From: MedAcidi-G1 sp000817085
GTDB lineage: Bacteria > Actinomycetota > Acidimicrobiia > Acidimicrobiales > MedAcidi-G1
Direction: 5' to 3'
DNA length: 64,000 bases
Assembly: GCA_045568635.1 (NCBI GenBank)
Contig: JBJLAO010000002.1
Location: forward strand, 1-64,000
The translations under genes were made by a program, and so were the position numbers. Under the pieces are notes generated by a model. That model was not told the DNA's origin. It did not search any database and was given only the letters and a program-made list of their open reading frames with translations. Positions 15,764 to 24,568 of this stretch are shown here, in pieces. Each line of letters begins with the position of its first letter. The first letter of the stretch is position 1.

Positions 15764-16855
15764 ATGAGTTTTCCAGTATCTCCAGAAGGTCTTAACAAAG
15801 AATGGCTTAACAAGATATTAGATGAGAGTGGCTCTTTATCTGATGGAGAAAAAGTAACTAATTTTTCATTTGAAAATATCAGTGAAGGTGTGGGTCTTTT
15901 AGGAATAGTAGTTCGTATTCGACTGACCTATAACAAGCCTGCTAGTGGGCCAGCCTCTCTCGTAGTCAAATTTGCAACTGATGAACCAGAAAATCGCGAA
16001 CTAGCTAACACCATGAATCTCTACGAACGTGAGGTGATCTTTTTCAATGAAATAGCTAAAGGCTTAGACATCCCAATCCCGAAATGTTATTTCGCCGCAA
16101 TGGATTTTGATTCAGGTAGTGATGTGATAGTCCTTGAGGACCTTTTCGAATATTCACTAGGTGACCAAATCGGAGGCATCACAGCGAGACAAGCTTTCAT
16201 GGTCGTCGATGTTGTAGCACCCTTGCACGCAAAATACTGGGGTAAAGGTGAAGAAACTTTTCCCGATATGCAAAGAATTGACTCAGATGACTTCATAGAA
16301 CGTTCAGTTAATTCTTTTTATATCTCGTGGGAGAAAGCTTTAGAACGTTTCCCTGAATTTTTTCCAGATGAACTGAGAGAAGCATTGCCAGCGTATGTTA
16401 ACGCCATGGAAAATATTTACCGAGAGATGGGTAATAGGACTAAAACAGTTATCCACGGAGATGTGAGAATGGACAATGCTCTGTTTGGAAATGATATTCC
16501 AGGGTTACTTCCAGTGATACTAATCGATTGGCAAAATATTATGATTTCTAACCCTCTCTATGACATTGGCTGGATGATGTTCACGAGTCTTCCAGTAGAT
16601 ACTCGTCGCGAATGTGAAAAAGACATCCTTGAACATTACGTAAATCAATTAAAAAGAGAAGGCGTCGAAGATTATTCAATTGAACAATGCGAAAACGATT
16701 ACGATGTAGCTCTACTTTTCATTCTTCATTTCACAATATTGATAGCAGGTTTATTCGATATCGGCACTGAAGAGAAAAGACGTCTCGCCGAAACCGGTCT
16801 TGAACGCTCAATTGCAGCCTTTTTTGACCGGGATTGTTTAAAGTTAATTCCCTAA
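15764..16855 (+). CDS. Kinase-like phosphotransferase (EcKinase/APH superfamily)
   Basis: A 363-residue protein with the kinase-like fold: SEGVGLLGIVVRIRLTY as the glycine loop, SLVVKFATDEPENRE with the ATP-binding Lys, DVIVLEDLFEYSLGDQ as the hinge, TVIHGDVRMDNALFG as the catalytic loop and VILIDWQNIMISNPLYDIGWMM as the metal-binding loop. It belongs to the group that includes ecdysteroid 22-kinases and bacterial relatives found beside fatty-acid or sterol catabolic genes. A close paralogue lies at 19080-20165. The start is the first ATG; it stands alone. Confidence 0.85.
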   Translation: MSFPVSPEGLNKEWLNKILDESGSLSDGEKVTNFSFENISEGVGLLGIVVRIRLTYNKPASGPASLVVKFATDEPENRELANTMNLYEREVIFFNEIAKGLDIPIPKCYFAAMDFDSGSDVIVLEDLFEYSLGDQIGGITARQAFMVVDVVAPLHAKYWGKGEETFPDMQRIDSDDFIERSVNSFYISWEKALERFPEFFPDELREALPAYVNAMENIYREMGNRTKTVIHGDVRMDNALFGNDIPGLLPVILIDWQNIMISNPLYDIGWMMFTSLPVDTRRECEKDILEHYVNQLKREGVEDYSIEQCENDYDVALLFILHFTILIAGLFDIGTEEKRRLAETGLERSIAAFFDRDCLKLIP

Positions 16856-17137
16856 ATTTTCTACACCGACCTTCGGCTGAATGGTTCACGATTACCAGAT
16901 TTTTTCTCTAGCCGGTTTCGGAACGCTCTACCCTCAAGGACTTTCTGGCCGTCTACTATAATTGCTCACATCAAATGTTAAAAAATAAAACCCCCCTTCT
17001 AAAATGAGATGGAAGGGAGGTTTTATATCCAATGTTTATAGAAGCAACACTGGACATATAAATCTAACAATCTTAAAAACCAAAACCCACAAATTGCTCC
17101 TTAAAGGAATTAAGTCTTAAAAAAGACATAATTAGAG
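16856..17137. other. Gap with terminator and a possible gene remnant
   Basis: On the minus strand, 16860-16965 reads as an in-frame tail (AIIVDGQKVLEGRAFRN and onward, ending SRRSV and a stop) that is cut upstream by a TGA. It may be a decayed gene end. The rest of the gap holds a strong hairpin and an AT-rich leader. Confidence 0.25.
16987..17024. terminator. Intrinsic terminator
   Basis: AAAACCCCCCTTC pairs with GAAGGGAGGTTTT around a 12-base loop (one mismatch). A-rich on the left and T-rich on the right, it can act after the phosphotransferase gene and, in reverse, on minus-strand transcripts. Confidence 0.75.
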
Positions 17138-17623
17138 ATGATTGATTTCAAAGAAATTTTCCATATCGGTATTCGAGTTCCAAATATTCACGCTGCAATG
17201 AAAGAAATGGGTGAATCACTGAATGTGACATGGGCAGAATTAGTAGAAAATCCCTCACAGAGTCTTTGGACGCCAGATGACGGTCAGCAAAGCATCCCTC
17301 TAAAGTTTGTTTACTCCTGTGAAAGCGGGCAGCATCTTGAATTACTAGAAGGGCATCCTGCTTCTTTCTGGGACGGTAGCGAAAATCCAGGTGTTCATCA
17401 TTTTGGAATTTGGGTTGATGATGTAAAAACAGAGACCGAAAGACTTCTTGGACTCAACTGGGAGTTACTGGGAGCAGCTAAGTCACCAGCTGCTGGTTTC
17501 GGAAATATGACCTACATAGCACCCCCAAACGGGACAATATTGGAACTAGTCGCCTCGGTTAACAAGCCGCGATTCGAGAGATGGTGGAACGGTGGATCCT
17601 TTTACGACGCTCAACCTGAATAG
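17138..17623 (+). CDS. VOC-family (glyoxalase-like) protein
   Basis: A 161-residue vicinal oxygen chelate protein with paired beta-alpha-beta-beta-beta modules: FKEIFHIGIRVPNIHAAMKEM opens the first, GQHLELLEGHPASFW gives its metal-ligand Glu, GVHHFGIWVDDVKTETERL opens the second, and NGTILELVAS gives the last Glu. The four expected ligands (His10, Glu, His, Glu) are present. Such proteins are isomerases, lyases or dioxygenases; the substrate is not readable. A glyoxalase_4 type related to methylmalonyl-CoA epimerase is the nearest match. Confidence 0.8.
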   Translation: MIDFKEIFHIGIRVPNIHAAMKEMGESLNVTWAELVENPSQSLWTPDDGQQSIPLKFVYSCESGQHLELLEGHPASFWDGSENPGVHHFGIWVDDVKTETERLLGLNWELLGAAKSPAAGFGNMTYIAPPNGTILELVASVNKPRFERWWNGGSFYDAQPE

Positions 17624-17665
17624 CCACCATTTACCTTTCAAACTAAAAAGTAATTTTTGAAAAAG

Positions 17666-18019
17666 TCACTTAACTCGCACACCTTTAAGAAGGTCTCTTT
17701 TTTTCTTAGGTAAGTTCTCAGCTACTTCGTGCCAGCTTTCAGCAACCAGATCGTTAATTTCACTCTTCCCATTCACGTATGTTAAGTCAACTGCGATCCA
17801 GTTTTTCCACACCTTAAGGCGTGTAAATCCTTCTATCGAGTCAGAAATTTCAAAAAAATCTGTTGACACTCTCACATTCAAAATACGTTTTTCTTCAGAA
17901 ACGATGGCGAAAATAGGCCCTTTTCTATTGAAAATCCTAAATACAGTAATATTTTCACCAAATGGATAGTCTTCAAGCGCTTCTGGCATCGCTAATGCTG
18001 CAGTACGGACTTTTTCCAC
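17666..18019 (-). CDS. MmcQ/YjbR family protein
   Basis: A 117-residue protein with the family pattern: AALAMPEALEDYPFGENITVFRIF near the start, IFAIVSEEKRILNVRVS, WKNWIAVDLTYVNGKSEINDLVAESWHEVAENLPKKKRDLL. The fold is a double-wing type once linked to DNA binding; the true function is open. A GTG directly follows a stop codon, so it is the only possible start of full length. Downstream of it on the same strand nothing is coupled. Confidence 0.75.
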   Translation of the reverse strand: MEKVRTAALAMPEALEDYPFGENITVFRIFNRKGPIFAIVSEEKRILNVRVSTDFFEISDSIEGFTRLKVWKNWIAVDLTYVNGKSEINDLVAESWHEVAENLPKKKRDLLKGVRVK

Positions 18020-18098
18020 TTAATTACATTAGTAGCGGCGCCGAGTAGATCTGCAATGCGTAAGTTTTATTGATTATTTTTTGCGTTATTTAAAGAAA

Positions 18099-18413
18099 CT
18101 ATGATTCGAGAGTGTTGTAATAGATCGCAGTCCCTTTCATCTCTAGATCAGGATAAGCATCTGCTATAGCCTGTTCAGTCTGTGTCCACCATTCATGTTT
18201 GCGGAGAGCGTCCGTGAAAGCTCCGTAAGACTCAACGGATTCAAAGTCAACAGAGTAAAAAGCTACTCCTTGATCTCCACTAACTGGTCGCATGAATCTT
18301 GGATTGCTAGCTCCTAAAGATTCGTGTATTTCGACAGCACCCTGTGCAGCTTCAACAACAAATTTGATTGCAGCGGGAGTTCCTTGCCATGTGGTTACTG
18401 CGGTAATTTCCAT
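18099..18413 (-). CDS. Small alpha/beta-barrel-like hypothetical protein
   Basis: A 104-residue protein: ITAVTTWQGTPAAIKFVVEAAQGAVEIHESLGASNPRFMRP, GVAFYSVDFESVESYGAFTDALRKHEWW, and a C-terminal GTAIYYNTL strand. The beta-alpha-beta repeats with aromatic strands are those of a dimeric ferredoxin-like (NIPSNAP or EthD-like) fold. No catalytic residue can be named. AGGAGAAATAATGG gives a strong ribosome site on the minus strand. Confidence 0.55.
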   Translation of the reverse strand: MEITAVTTWQGTPAAIKFVVEAAQGAVEIHESLGASNPRFMRPVSGDQGVAFYSVDFESVESYGAFTDALRKHEWWTQTEQAIADAYPDLEMKGTAIYYNTLES

Positions 18414-18554
18414 TATTTCTCCTTTAACGATTGCTACAACTCTTAGCAGACTCTTTTGAGATTAAAAAATCAAAAATATTGAAAAGTTAACCTAATCCGA
18501 CTTGTTTTTGTTTTTGTTTTCTGTTTCTATTCTTTTGAACAGAAAGGAAATTAA

Positions 18555-18920
18555 ATGCGTTCAGATTTATTATTAGGAGTTACTAGTAGTCGTGCAGGCG
18601 ATTTACGTGCAATTCTCTTGCCATTCTCGTTAGCTCATACGGGTCTCGCAATTATTCTTGCATGGAGTCCATCAGGATTAGAGGACTCAAGTGTTCAACT
18701 TGCTATAGCGGCATGGACAGTTCTGGGTTCTCTTTGGAGTGCAGCGACTGTGGATGGTGTTATAGCTGATCTTGGTGCTGGAGCGAAAGACATGGATGAA
18801 GAAATGGCAAGCAGCCACATTGGTCGTAATTGGGCAAAAACTCCTTTTAGCGCTATGAGGATATTCAGTTTGCTTATTGTTGCTCTGATTGTTATTGCAG
18901 AGTTGATGGCTATTTACTAA
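18555..18920 (+). CDS. Predicted three-helix membrane protein
   Basis: A 121-residue protein with hydrophobic segments at about 20-38, 48-70 and 100-120, a polar acidic loop (AGAKDMDEEMASSH) between the second and third, and a conserved-looking start MRSDLLLGVTSSRAGDLRAILLPF. The ribosome site AGAAAGGAAATTAA is strong and a clean terminator follows, so it is a separately transcribed, perhaps highly expressed gene. No family was recognised. Confidence 0.6.
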   Translation: MRSDLLLGVTSSRAGDLRAILLPFSLAHTGLAIILAWSPSGLEDSSVQLAIAAWTVLGSLWSAATVDGVIADLGAGAKDMDEEMASSHIGRNWAKTPFSAMRIFSLLIVALIVIAELMAIY

Positions 18921-18939
18921 TAAACTTTTAAAAAAATTT

Positions 18940-18967
18940 GGAGTGTCACCGTTACTGGTGGCACTCC
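18940..18967 (+). terminator. Intrinsic terminator
   Basis: GGAGTGTCACC / GGTGGCACTCC stem with a GTTACT loop, followed by ATTTTTAT on the plus strand. Confidence 0.85.
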
Positions 18968-19079
18968 ATTTTTATCTCATAAAACTTTTTAGAGCGCTTG
19001 TCTTCTTTTTAGGGAACCTCACCCGATTCGATATGTGTCATTTTTTCAGTGATAATTGGATTACTTCAAGGAGGCTTTT

Positions 19080-20165
19080 ATGAACACTAAAGATTTCCCA
19101 AGCACAATAGAAGATGTCTCGGCGGATTGGCTCACTGGCGTGCTGCGAGGTTCTGGATTTGATGGAGCCCAGATCACTGACCTGCAGGTTGAAGTGATAG
19201 GTGAGGGTGTCGGAATCATGGGTCTTTTATACAGAGTGAAACTTTCATACAGCGAGTCTTCAGCGAAAGAAGTTCCTCAATCTGTAGTTATAAAAGTTCC
19301 ATCACCACATGAGCAGACAAGACACATAGCTAGAGCTTTTATGTTCTATGGAAAAGAAATCGGTTTTTATCGAGATGCAGCAAAAGACACTCCTCTTGAT
19401 ACGCCAAGATGCTACGCAGCCCACCATGACCCTGAATCTGATGACTTTGTGTTGGTTCTCGAAGATCTTGACGGGATGGAAGTTATAAGTCAATTAGACG
19501 GCTGTCCGATTGACAAAGCTGAAATAGCAATCGAAGCACTTGCTAGACATCATGCTGCGTTCTGGGAAAGTGAACGTTTCAGCGAAGATCTAGCGTGGTT
19601 ACCGTTCGGGTGGGATGTTCCTTTTCCACAAGCCATAGCTCAAGGTTTTTCTCAAGCGTGGCCAACCTGTATGGAAATGTTTCCAAATGGGGTATCCGAG
19701 CGTATAAAAAAAGTTGGAGAAAAATTCCCGACAGTAACAAGTGAAATGATGGAACTAGCCGATAGTCCGGTCACATTGGCGCATGGAGATTTCCGATTAG
19801 ATAACTTATTTTTCCAAAACGAAGATCTTAAGGTCATCGATTGGCAAATCTGTATAAAAACTGTTGGCGGGTACGACGTTGGCTATTTTTTAAGTCAGAG
19901 TCTGACAATCGAAGACCGAAGAAACCACGAAAGAGATCTATTAGACAAGTACCGAAAAACTTTGAGCGAAATTGGGCTGGACTACCCTCAAGATCGACTT
20001 ATGGAAGATTATAGACGCTCTGTATTGTTCTGTTTGGCTTACCCGGTGCAAGCTTCGGCAGCAGCGCTCGTAAATGAGCGTGCGGTACAACTTGTTACAG
20101 AAATGTTCGCACGCGTATCTACGGCTATCGAAGATCTCAATGCTGATGAGTTTTTACCCGAATAA
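19080..20165 (+). CDS. Kinase-like phosphotransferase (EcKinase/APH superfamily)
   Basis: Paralogue of the protein at 15764-16855, about 361 residues. Motifs in order: EGVGIMGLLYRVKLSY (Gly loop), SVVIKVPSPHEQTR (Lys), FVLVLEDLDGMEVISQLDG (hinge), VTLAHGDFRLDNLFF (catalytic loop) and LKVIDWQICIKTVGGYDVGYF (metal loop). An upstream start (19056) is possible, but the ATG used here follows AAGGAGG by six bases and aligns with the paralogue. Role by family: phosphorylation of a hydroxylated small molecule, perhaps a sterol or acyl compound; this is inference. Confidence 0.85.
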   Translation: MNTKDFPSTIEDVSADWLTGVLRGSGFDGAQITDLQVEVIGEGVGIMGLLYRVKLSYSESSAKEVPQSVVIKVPSPHEQTRHIARAFMFYGKEIGFYRDAAKDTPLDTPRCYAAHHDPESDDFVLVLEDLDGMEVISQLDGCPIDKAEIAIEALARHHAAFWESERFSEDLAWLPFGWDVPFPQAIAQGFSQAWPTCMEMFPNGVSERIKKVGEKFPTVTSEMMELADSPVTLAHGDFRLDNLFFQNEDLKVIDWQICIKTVGGYDVGYFLSQSLTIEDRRNHERDLLDKYRKTLSEIGLDYPQDRLMEDYRRSVLFCLAYPVQASAAALVNERAVQLVTEMFARVSTAIEDLNADEFLPE

Positions 20166-20187
20166 CTGATTAAATTACCTAATTCAA

Positions 20188-21018
20188 ATGGTTACTTTCT
20201 TAGCATTATCGGCTGCCGTATTAGCAGGAACTGGCGATTTTTTTGGTGGTAGAGCCACAAAGAAAACGAACATTGTCTCTGTACTAGCGATTTCACATTT
20301 TTTGGGCTTGGTAATAATTCTGGTCTTAGCACCATTAATGGCTGAAGAATTTAAAACTAGCGATTTCTTTTTAGGAGTCCTAGCATCAAGCTTTGGCTTA
20401 ATGGGTTTAACTCTTCTTTACAGAGGTCTAGCAAAGAGTCCAATGGCAATAGTTGCTCCTATTACAGCAGTAGCGTGCGCAACCTTACCTGTTGGATGGG
20501 GTTTATTCTCGGGGGAGAAACTTGCAACCCAGCAAGTAGTAGGAGTGTTTGTTGGGCTTTTAGCAATATTTTTGGTCTCTTGGACACCGGGCAAACCAAC
20601 AAGCATTAAAGGCCTATTGATACTGGAAGCACTGATAGCTGGATTTTCTTTCGGGGCTTTCTTTATTGTCATTGACGGTACCTCTGAGACAACAGCACCT
20701 TGGCCTGTTGTAGGTTCGAGAGTTTTTTCGGTTTTGGCGATCTTCCTTTTTGTAATAATTCGAAAAAAGAGTATTAAGCCAGAAGGAAACTCCACGCCTT
20801 ACATAATTGGGGCAGGATTTTTCGATACGCTAGCAAATATTGCCTTACTGGCAGCATTAAATAAGGGACTGTTGAGTCTAGTGTCGATACTTGCTTCTTT
20901 TTATCCGGCAGTAACAGTTTTACTTGCACGTCTTTTTCTGAAAGAAATAATGTCAACAAGTCAGTTAATTGGATTGGCTTTAGGTCTGACATCAATAGGC
21001 CTATTGGCAGTCAGCTAA
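20188..21018 (+). CDS. DMT-superfamily (EamA) transporter
   Basis: A 276-residue inner-membrane protein with ten predicted helices in two EamA repeats. The first repeat carries ILVLAPLMAEE and LLYRGLAKSPMAIVAPITAVACATLPVGWGLFSGEK (the family P-I-x-x-x-x-P-x-x-x-x-x-x-E), the second LAALNKGLLSLVSILASFYPAVTVLLARLFLKE. Families of this type export amino acids, metabolites or drugs; the substrate is unknown. It ends four bases into the stop region of the YcaQ-like gene (convergent overlap). Confidence 0.85.
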   Translation: MVTFLALSAAVLAGTGDFFGGRATKKTNIVSVLAISHFLGLVIILVLAPLMAEEFKTSDFFLGVLASSFGLMGLTLLYRGLAKSPMAIVAPITAVACATLPVGWGLFSGEKLATQQVVGVFVGLLAIFLVSWTPGKPTSIKGLLILEALIAGFSFGAFFIVIDGTSETTAPWPVVGSRVFSVLAIFLFVIIRKKSIKPEGNSTPYIIGAGFFDTLANIALLAALNKGLLSLVSILASFYPAVTVLLARLFLKEIMSTSQLIGLALGLTSIGLLAVS

Positions 21019-22235
21019 TAAGAATTTAAAAACAACCGTAGAAGCATCGCCGACTTGCTCCTTCCTGCAATCGATACTTCTGGCAGATCGAGGAAATGAG
21101 AAAGCTCTATTAGTTCCTTCGAAAGTTCCGAAATGACCATTTCTGGATCTGTTCCGTTCTCCAGATAGATTCCTTTAACAAGAAGTTTCCCTTCAGTTCT
21201 AACAGTCTTTATGTCCACACGAGCTACCAGGTTTTCATTTAAGAGAAAAGGTAAAACATAATAACCGTATTTGCGTTCCTCTTTCGGAACGTAAATCTCT
21301 AATCTGTATTTGAAATGAAAAAGCCTCTCAAGTCGAGGCCTGCACCAAACAAGGGAATCAAAAGGTGACAGAAGGGCTCTGGATTCGATTTTTGCCGGCT
21401 TGGGAACCGAAGGGTGAAGATATGCCTTTTCATCCCACCCTTCAACACTTACAGGAAGCAATTTATTCTGCTCGAGAAGAAAAGGGAGAGCTTCGCGGAC
21501 AAGTATCGGTTTCATCCTGAAATAATCAGCAATATCACTAACCGTAGATATTCCATTACAACGCGCAGCTGTGAGAATCAACTCATCTATAGAGTCACTT
21601 TCAAGCGGATCAGGAAAACCGGAAATTTCATTTGGAATAACCGAATCAAAAGGAACGTAACTTCTGGAAAATTTTGTATCTCTTTTTACCGCAACCTGAC
21701 CAATTCTAAAAAGCCAATCAAGAGTCTTCTGTCCGTCTGAACGGCCACTCCACCATGGTCCAGAACGATTCCGTGGATCAGTCAATTCAGAAGCCCTAAT
21801 TGCAGATGGTGCTGATGAAACTTGACGCATCACATCATCAACATATTTTTCCTGTGAGTTTGCTAATTCGTAAAGACCTTTCCATGTTTCACCTTTGCGG
21901 GCTCTATTTTTCTTCCAGCGAACGAAAGGCTCCAATCCAACGGGCAAAATAGATGCTTCGTGCGCCCACGATTCAAAAATTTCTCCTGAATGCCAAATCC
22001 AGTTATCAAGTTTCAATTGGTCATATTTCCCTAAACGACTAAAAAAAACTAAGTAATGGGATCTGCAGATTGCTTGAACTGAATCGAGTTGCACAAGACC
22101 TACATCTCCAAATACGCGGCGGAAATGTCGTATATCAACTTTCCCCATAGGCCTCGGGCGATGAAAACCTTGTGCAGCAATAGCAATGCGCTTTGCTGAA
22201 ACAGCATCAATCTCTAAACAAGTTTTATTTTTCAT
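21015..22235 (-). CDS. YcaQ-like DNA glycosylase (winged-helix family)
   Basis: A protein of 406 residues with the YcaQ/AlkX signature: AVSAKRIAIAAQGF near the start, VGLVQLDSVQAICRSHYLVFFSRLG (containing the Q-phi-D motif of the catalytic centre), WAHEASILPV, and a C-terminal SPFDSLVWCRPRLERLFHFKYRLEIYVPKEERKYGYYVLPFLL. Relatives unhook interstrand DNA crosslinks or excise alkylated bases. A TTG 13 codons upstream would extend it, but the ATG at MKNKT fits the family N-terminus better. It is divergent from the MFS gene, so they may share a promoter region. Confidence 0.8.
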   Translation of the reverse strand: MKNKTCLEIDAVSAKRIAIAAQGFHRPRPMGKVDIRHFRRVFGDVGLVQLDSVQAICRSHYLVFFSRLGKYDQLKLDNWIWHSGEIFESWAHEASILPVGLEPFVRWKKNRARKGETWKGLYELANSQEKYVDDVMRQVSSAPSAIRASELTDPRNRSGPWWSGRSDGQKTLDWLFRIGQVAVKRDTKFSRSYVPFDSVIPNEISGFPDPLESDSIDELILTAARCNGISTVSDIADYFRMKPILVREALPFLLEQNKLLPVSVEGWDEKAYLHPSVPKPAKIESRALLSPFDSLVWCRPRLERLFHFKYRLEIYVPKEERKYGYYVLPFLLNENLVARVDIKTVRTEGKLLVKGIYLENGTDPEMVISELSKELIELSHFLDLPEVSIAGRSKSAMLLRLFLNSY

Positions 22236-22306
22236 AGCTACGAAAACATTTAACCAGATCCCAAGAAATGACAACTAAATAGGGATATCTATCGTACGCT
22301 TCGTGA

Positions 22307-23575
22307 ATGTCGAAAGAGAATGAATTGGTTGACTCGCTGGAGTATGCCGATCTTCAGAAACGAACTCTTAGAACTCTCATGTCCGGATTGGTGCCAGCAG
22401 GTGCGGCTATAACGAGTGCCTACTCGGCTGCTGCGGTTCTAGGAGAAGAAATAACAGGAAACGAAACACTTGGTGCACTAGCTGCCGCATGTCTGACTAT
22501 AGGAGCAGCAATATCTACCTTACCTTTGGCAAAAATAATGACAGCCAGAGGAAGAAGGCCCGGAATAGTTGCTGGTTACACAACTGCTGCATTAGGCGCT
22601 CTTTTAGCAATGACAGCAGCTATTACAGAGGTCTACATATTTTTACCACTTGGCATTCTTGGAGTGGGAGTAGGGAACGGGGCTAACTTGGCGGCGCGTT
22701 TTGCAGCAGCAGATTTGGCACCGGAGGAAAACAAAGCTTCAGCGATTGGCAACTTGGTTTGGGCATCTACTATCGGTTCAGTGTTGGGACCTTCTATTGG
22801 ACTCGGTCCCGCAAAAAAATTAGGAAACTTTCTTGGGACCCCGGAACTAGCGGGACCTTACATTATTTCAGGTTTACTTTTCTTGTTTGCGGCTTTAACT
22901 ATTCGAAAATGGCTTCGACCAGATCCACTAGTTGTAGCAGGAGGCATAGGCTCCGGGGAAGAGAAACAAACTTCCATTAGAAAAGCTTTCAAGATTCTTT
23001 TCACCTCAAAAGTGGGACGCCTATCTGTTGGTTCCATGGTCGCAGGACATGTGGTCATGGTCGGAGTTATGACAATGACCCCTTTGCATCTTAAAGACGG
23101 CGGTCATCAACTTGAGATAGTCGGCTTTGTGATATCGCTCCACATAATCGGTATGTATGCGTTCTCACCGCTTGTCGGTGTCCTAACAGGAAAGATCGGA
23201 GCAAAAGCTGTTATTGGTTTTGGAGGGCTGCTTTTAGTTGTCGGATCTGAACTAGCGTCCCATGCTGAGCCTGAAGATTCACTGGGTGTTTTCATGGGGC
23301 TTTTCCTAATAGGACTCGGGTGGAGTTTTGGATTGGTAGCAAGTTCGGCACTGATTGCAGGTGAGTTTGATGGTCCGGAAAAAGTTAGAATTCAAGGTTT
23401 AGCAGATCTTTCAATGACAGCGTCTGGTGGGCTAGCAGGGCTTGGATCAGGATTAGTTGTGACGGTAACTGATTATCAAACGCTGAGTCACTACAGCGGA
23501 ATTTTGGGTTTATATCCTACAATCACCGTTCTGTTATTCTTTTTTACGGAGAAAAGGCGACAAAATTCATCTTAA
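22307..23575 (+). CDS. MFS transporter
   Basis: A 422-residue major facilitator with 12 predicted helices. The loop between helices 2 and 3 reads LAKIMTARGRRPGIVAG, the family G-x-x-x-D/A-R-x-G-R-R-x motif; the second half repeats with LTGKIGAKAVIGFGG. Helix-rich, Gly/Ala-dense segments (GILGVGVGNGANLAARFAAADLAP) are typical of drug or metabolite exporters of the actinobacterial type. The substrate is not readable. It is convergent with the DMT gene that follows. Confidence 0.85.
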   Translation: MSKENELVDSLEYADLQKRTLRTLMSGLVPAGAAITSAYSAAAVLGEEITGNETLGALAAACLTIGAAISTLPLAKIMTARGRRPGIVAGYTTAALGALLAMTAAITEVYIFLPLGILGVGVGNGANLAARFAAADLAPEENKASAIGNLVWASTIGSVLGPSIGLGPAKKLGNFLGTPELAGPYIISGLLFLFAALTIRKWLRPDPLVVAGGIGSGEEKQTSIRKAFKILFTSKVGRLSVGSMVAGHVVMVGVMTMTPLHLKDGGHQLEIVGFVISLHIIGMYAFSPLVGVLTGKIGAKAVIGFGGLLLVVGSELASHAEPEDSLGVFMGLFLIGLGWSFGLVASSALIAGEFDGPEKVRIQGLADLSMTASGGLAGLGSGLVVTVTDYQTLSHYSGILGLYPTITVLLFFFTEKRRQNSS

Positions 23576-23591
23576 TTACCTTTTAGATTCG

Positions 23592-24482
23592 TTAAATGAG
23601 CAAAGAAGTTCCGATGACAGTGAGAGCCGCACCAAACCATGCAAAGGGGACCGGCATTTTCTTCGTTACCAGCGACTGGAGCGGTAATAGTAAAACAGGA
23701 GTGGTAGCTGAAAGTATAGAGACAATTCCAGTGTCGCCATTAGCAAGAGCGTAAAGGAGAAGAGTCATTCCACACACCATCGCTATTAGAGCACTTGTTG
23801 CCAGTTTTAGATGGTCGTATTTTAAGAGGGGAGTCTTATCTACAGAGCGAGTCAACTTGTCAGTTTGATTGGGAAGTGTCCACATGGCTCCTGTGGCAAT
23901 TAGTGCTCTTAAAGCTGCGACAGCAAGTGTGTCTGCTCCGTCATCTAAAATTGGCTTTGCCGCTAATGCCCCACCGGCTTGTCCTAATGCTCCAATACTT
24001 GCCCAGAAAATTCCTACGAAAAGTGAACCTTGAATGCGCTCAAACACCCCTGTGCCGTCAGAAGGATTTCCGTATATAACAGCGAGAGTTATACCGAGGA
24101 GAATTAGAGCGGAACCACTGAAAGAAGAAGTGGATAGTCTTTCTTCAAAAAAAATTGCTCCACCTATTGCCGCCATTGGCGCATTTAAAGTGAAGAGCAT
24201 CCCAGTTCTCCGCGGCCCTATTCTGGCCATTGCAGTAAATAGAGCCACATCGCCTACAAAGATTCCTATCAGACCCGATAACGCTATGAGTGCCGTGTCA
24301 TTAAAATTTAAAGTACTCCAACCACCTGAAATTGTTGCAGCGATTACCAACATGACACTCACGTAAAGCATTCGTATACGACAAAATCTTGCACCCCCGA
24401 GACGGCGCGAAGGTTCCGCAGCGATCAGGCTGCTTAAAGCCCATGAGGCAGCAGCCAGTAGAGCGGCAAGTTGATAAGACAG
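23592..24482 (-). CDS. DMT-superfamily (EamA) transporter, start uncertain
   Basis: From the first ATG (24371) the product has 259 residues and lacks its first helix. The same frame stays open further upstream and encodes YQLAALLAAASWALSSLIAAEPSRRLGGARFCRIRM, a normal EamA first helix and loop, up to an in-frame TAG. The only plausible initiation codon in that stretch is a CTG at 24480-24482; otherwise a one-base shift has separated the gene from a GTG upstream. Full length would be about 296 residues, normal for the family. The remainder shows nine further helices including ERLSTSSFSGSALILLGI and ANGDTGIVSILSATTPVLLLPLQSLVTKK. Confidence 0.75.
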   Translation of the reverse strand: MSYQLAALLAAASWALSSLIAAEPSRRLGGARFCRIRMLYVSVMLVIAATISGGWSTLNFNDTALIALSGLIGIFVGDVALFTAMARIGPRRTGMLFTLNAPMAAIGGAIFFEERLSTSSFSGSALILLGITLAVIYGNPSDGTGVFERIQGSLFVGIFWASIGALGQAGGALAAKPILDDGADTLAVAALRALIATGAMWTLPNQTDKLTRSVDKTPLLKYDHLKLATSALIAMVCGMTLLLYALANGDTGIVSILSATTPVLLLPLQSLVTKKMPVPFAWFGAALTVIGTSLLI

Positions 24483-24568
24483 AAACTAAAGTAGACACGC
24501 ACGGAAGAGAAAATGCAAAAGCGGGCTAATTGAAAGGTAAACCATTCAGATTCATCTAGCCTTCAAGT

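Noticed and set aside
20105..20130. CGCGTATCTACGG inside the phosphotransferase gene
   Set aside because: It is coding sequence, lacks the right half of the repeat and is explained by the protein (ARVSTAIED).
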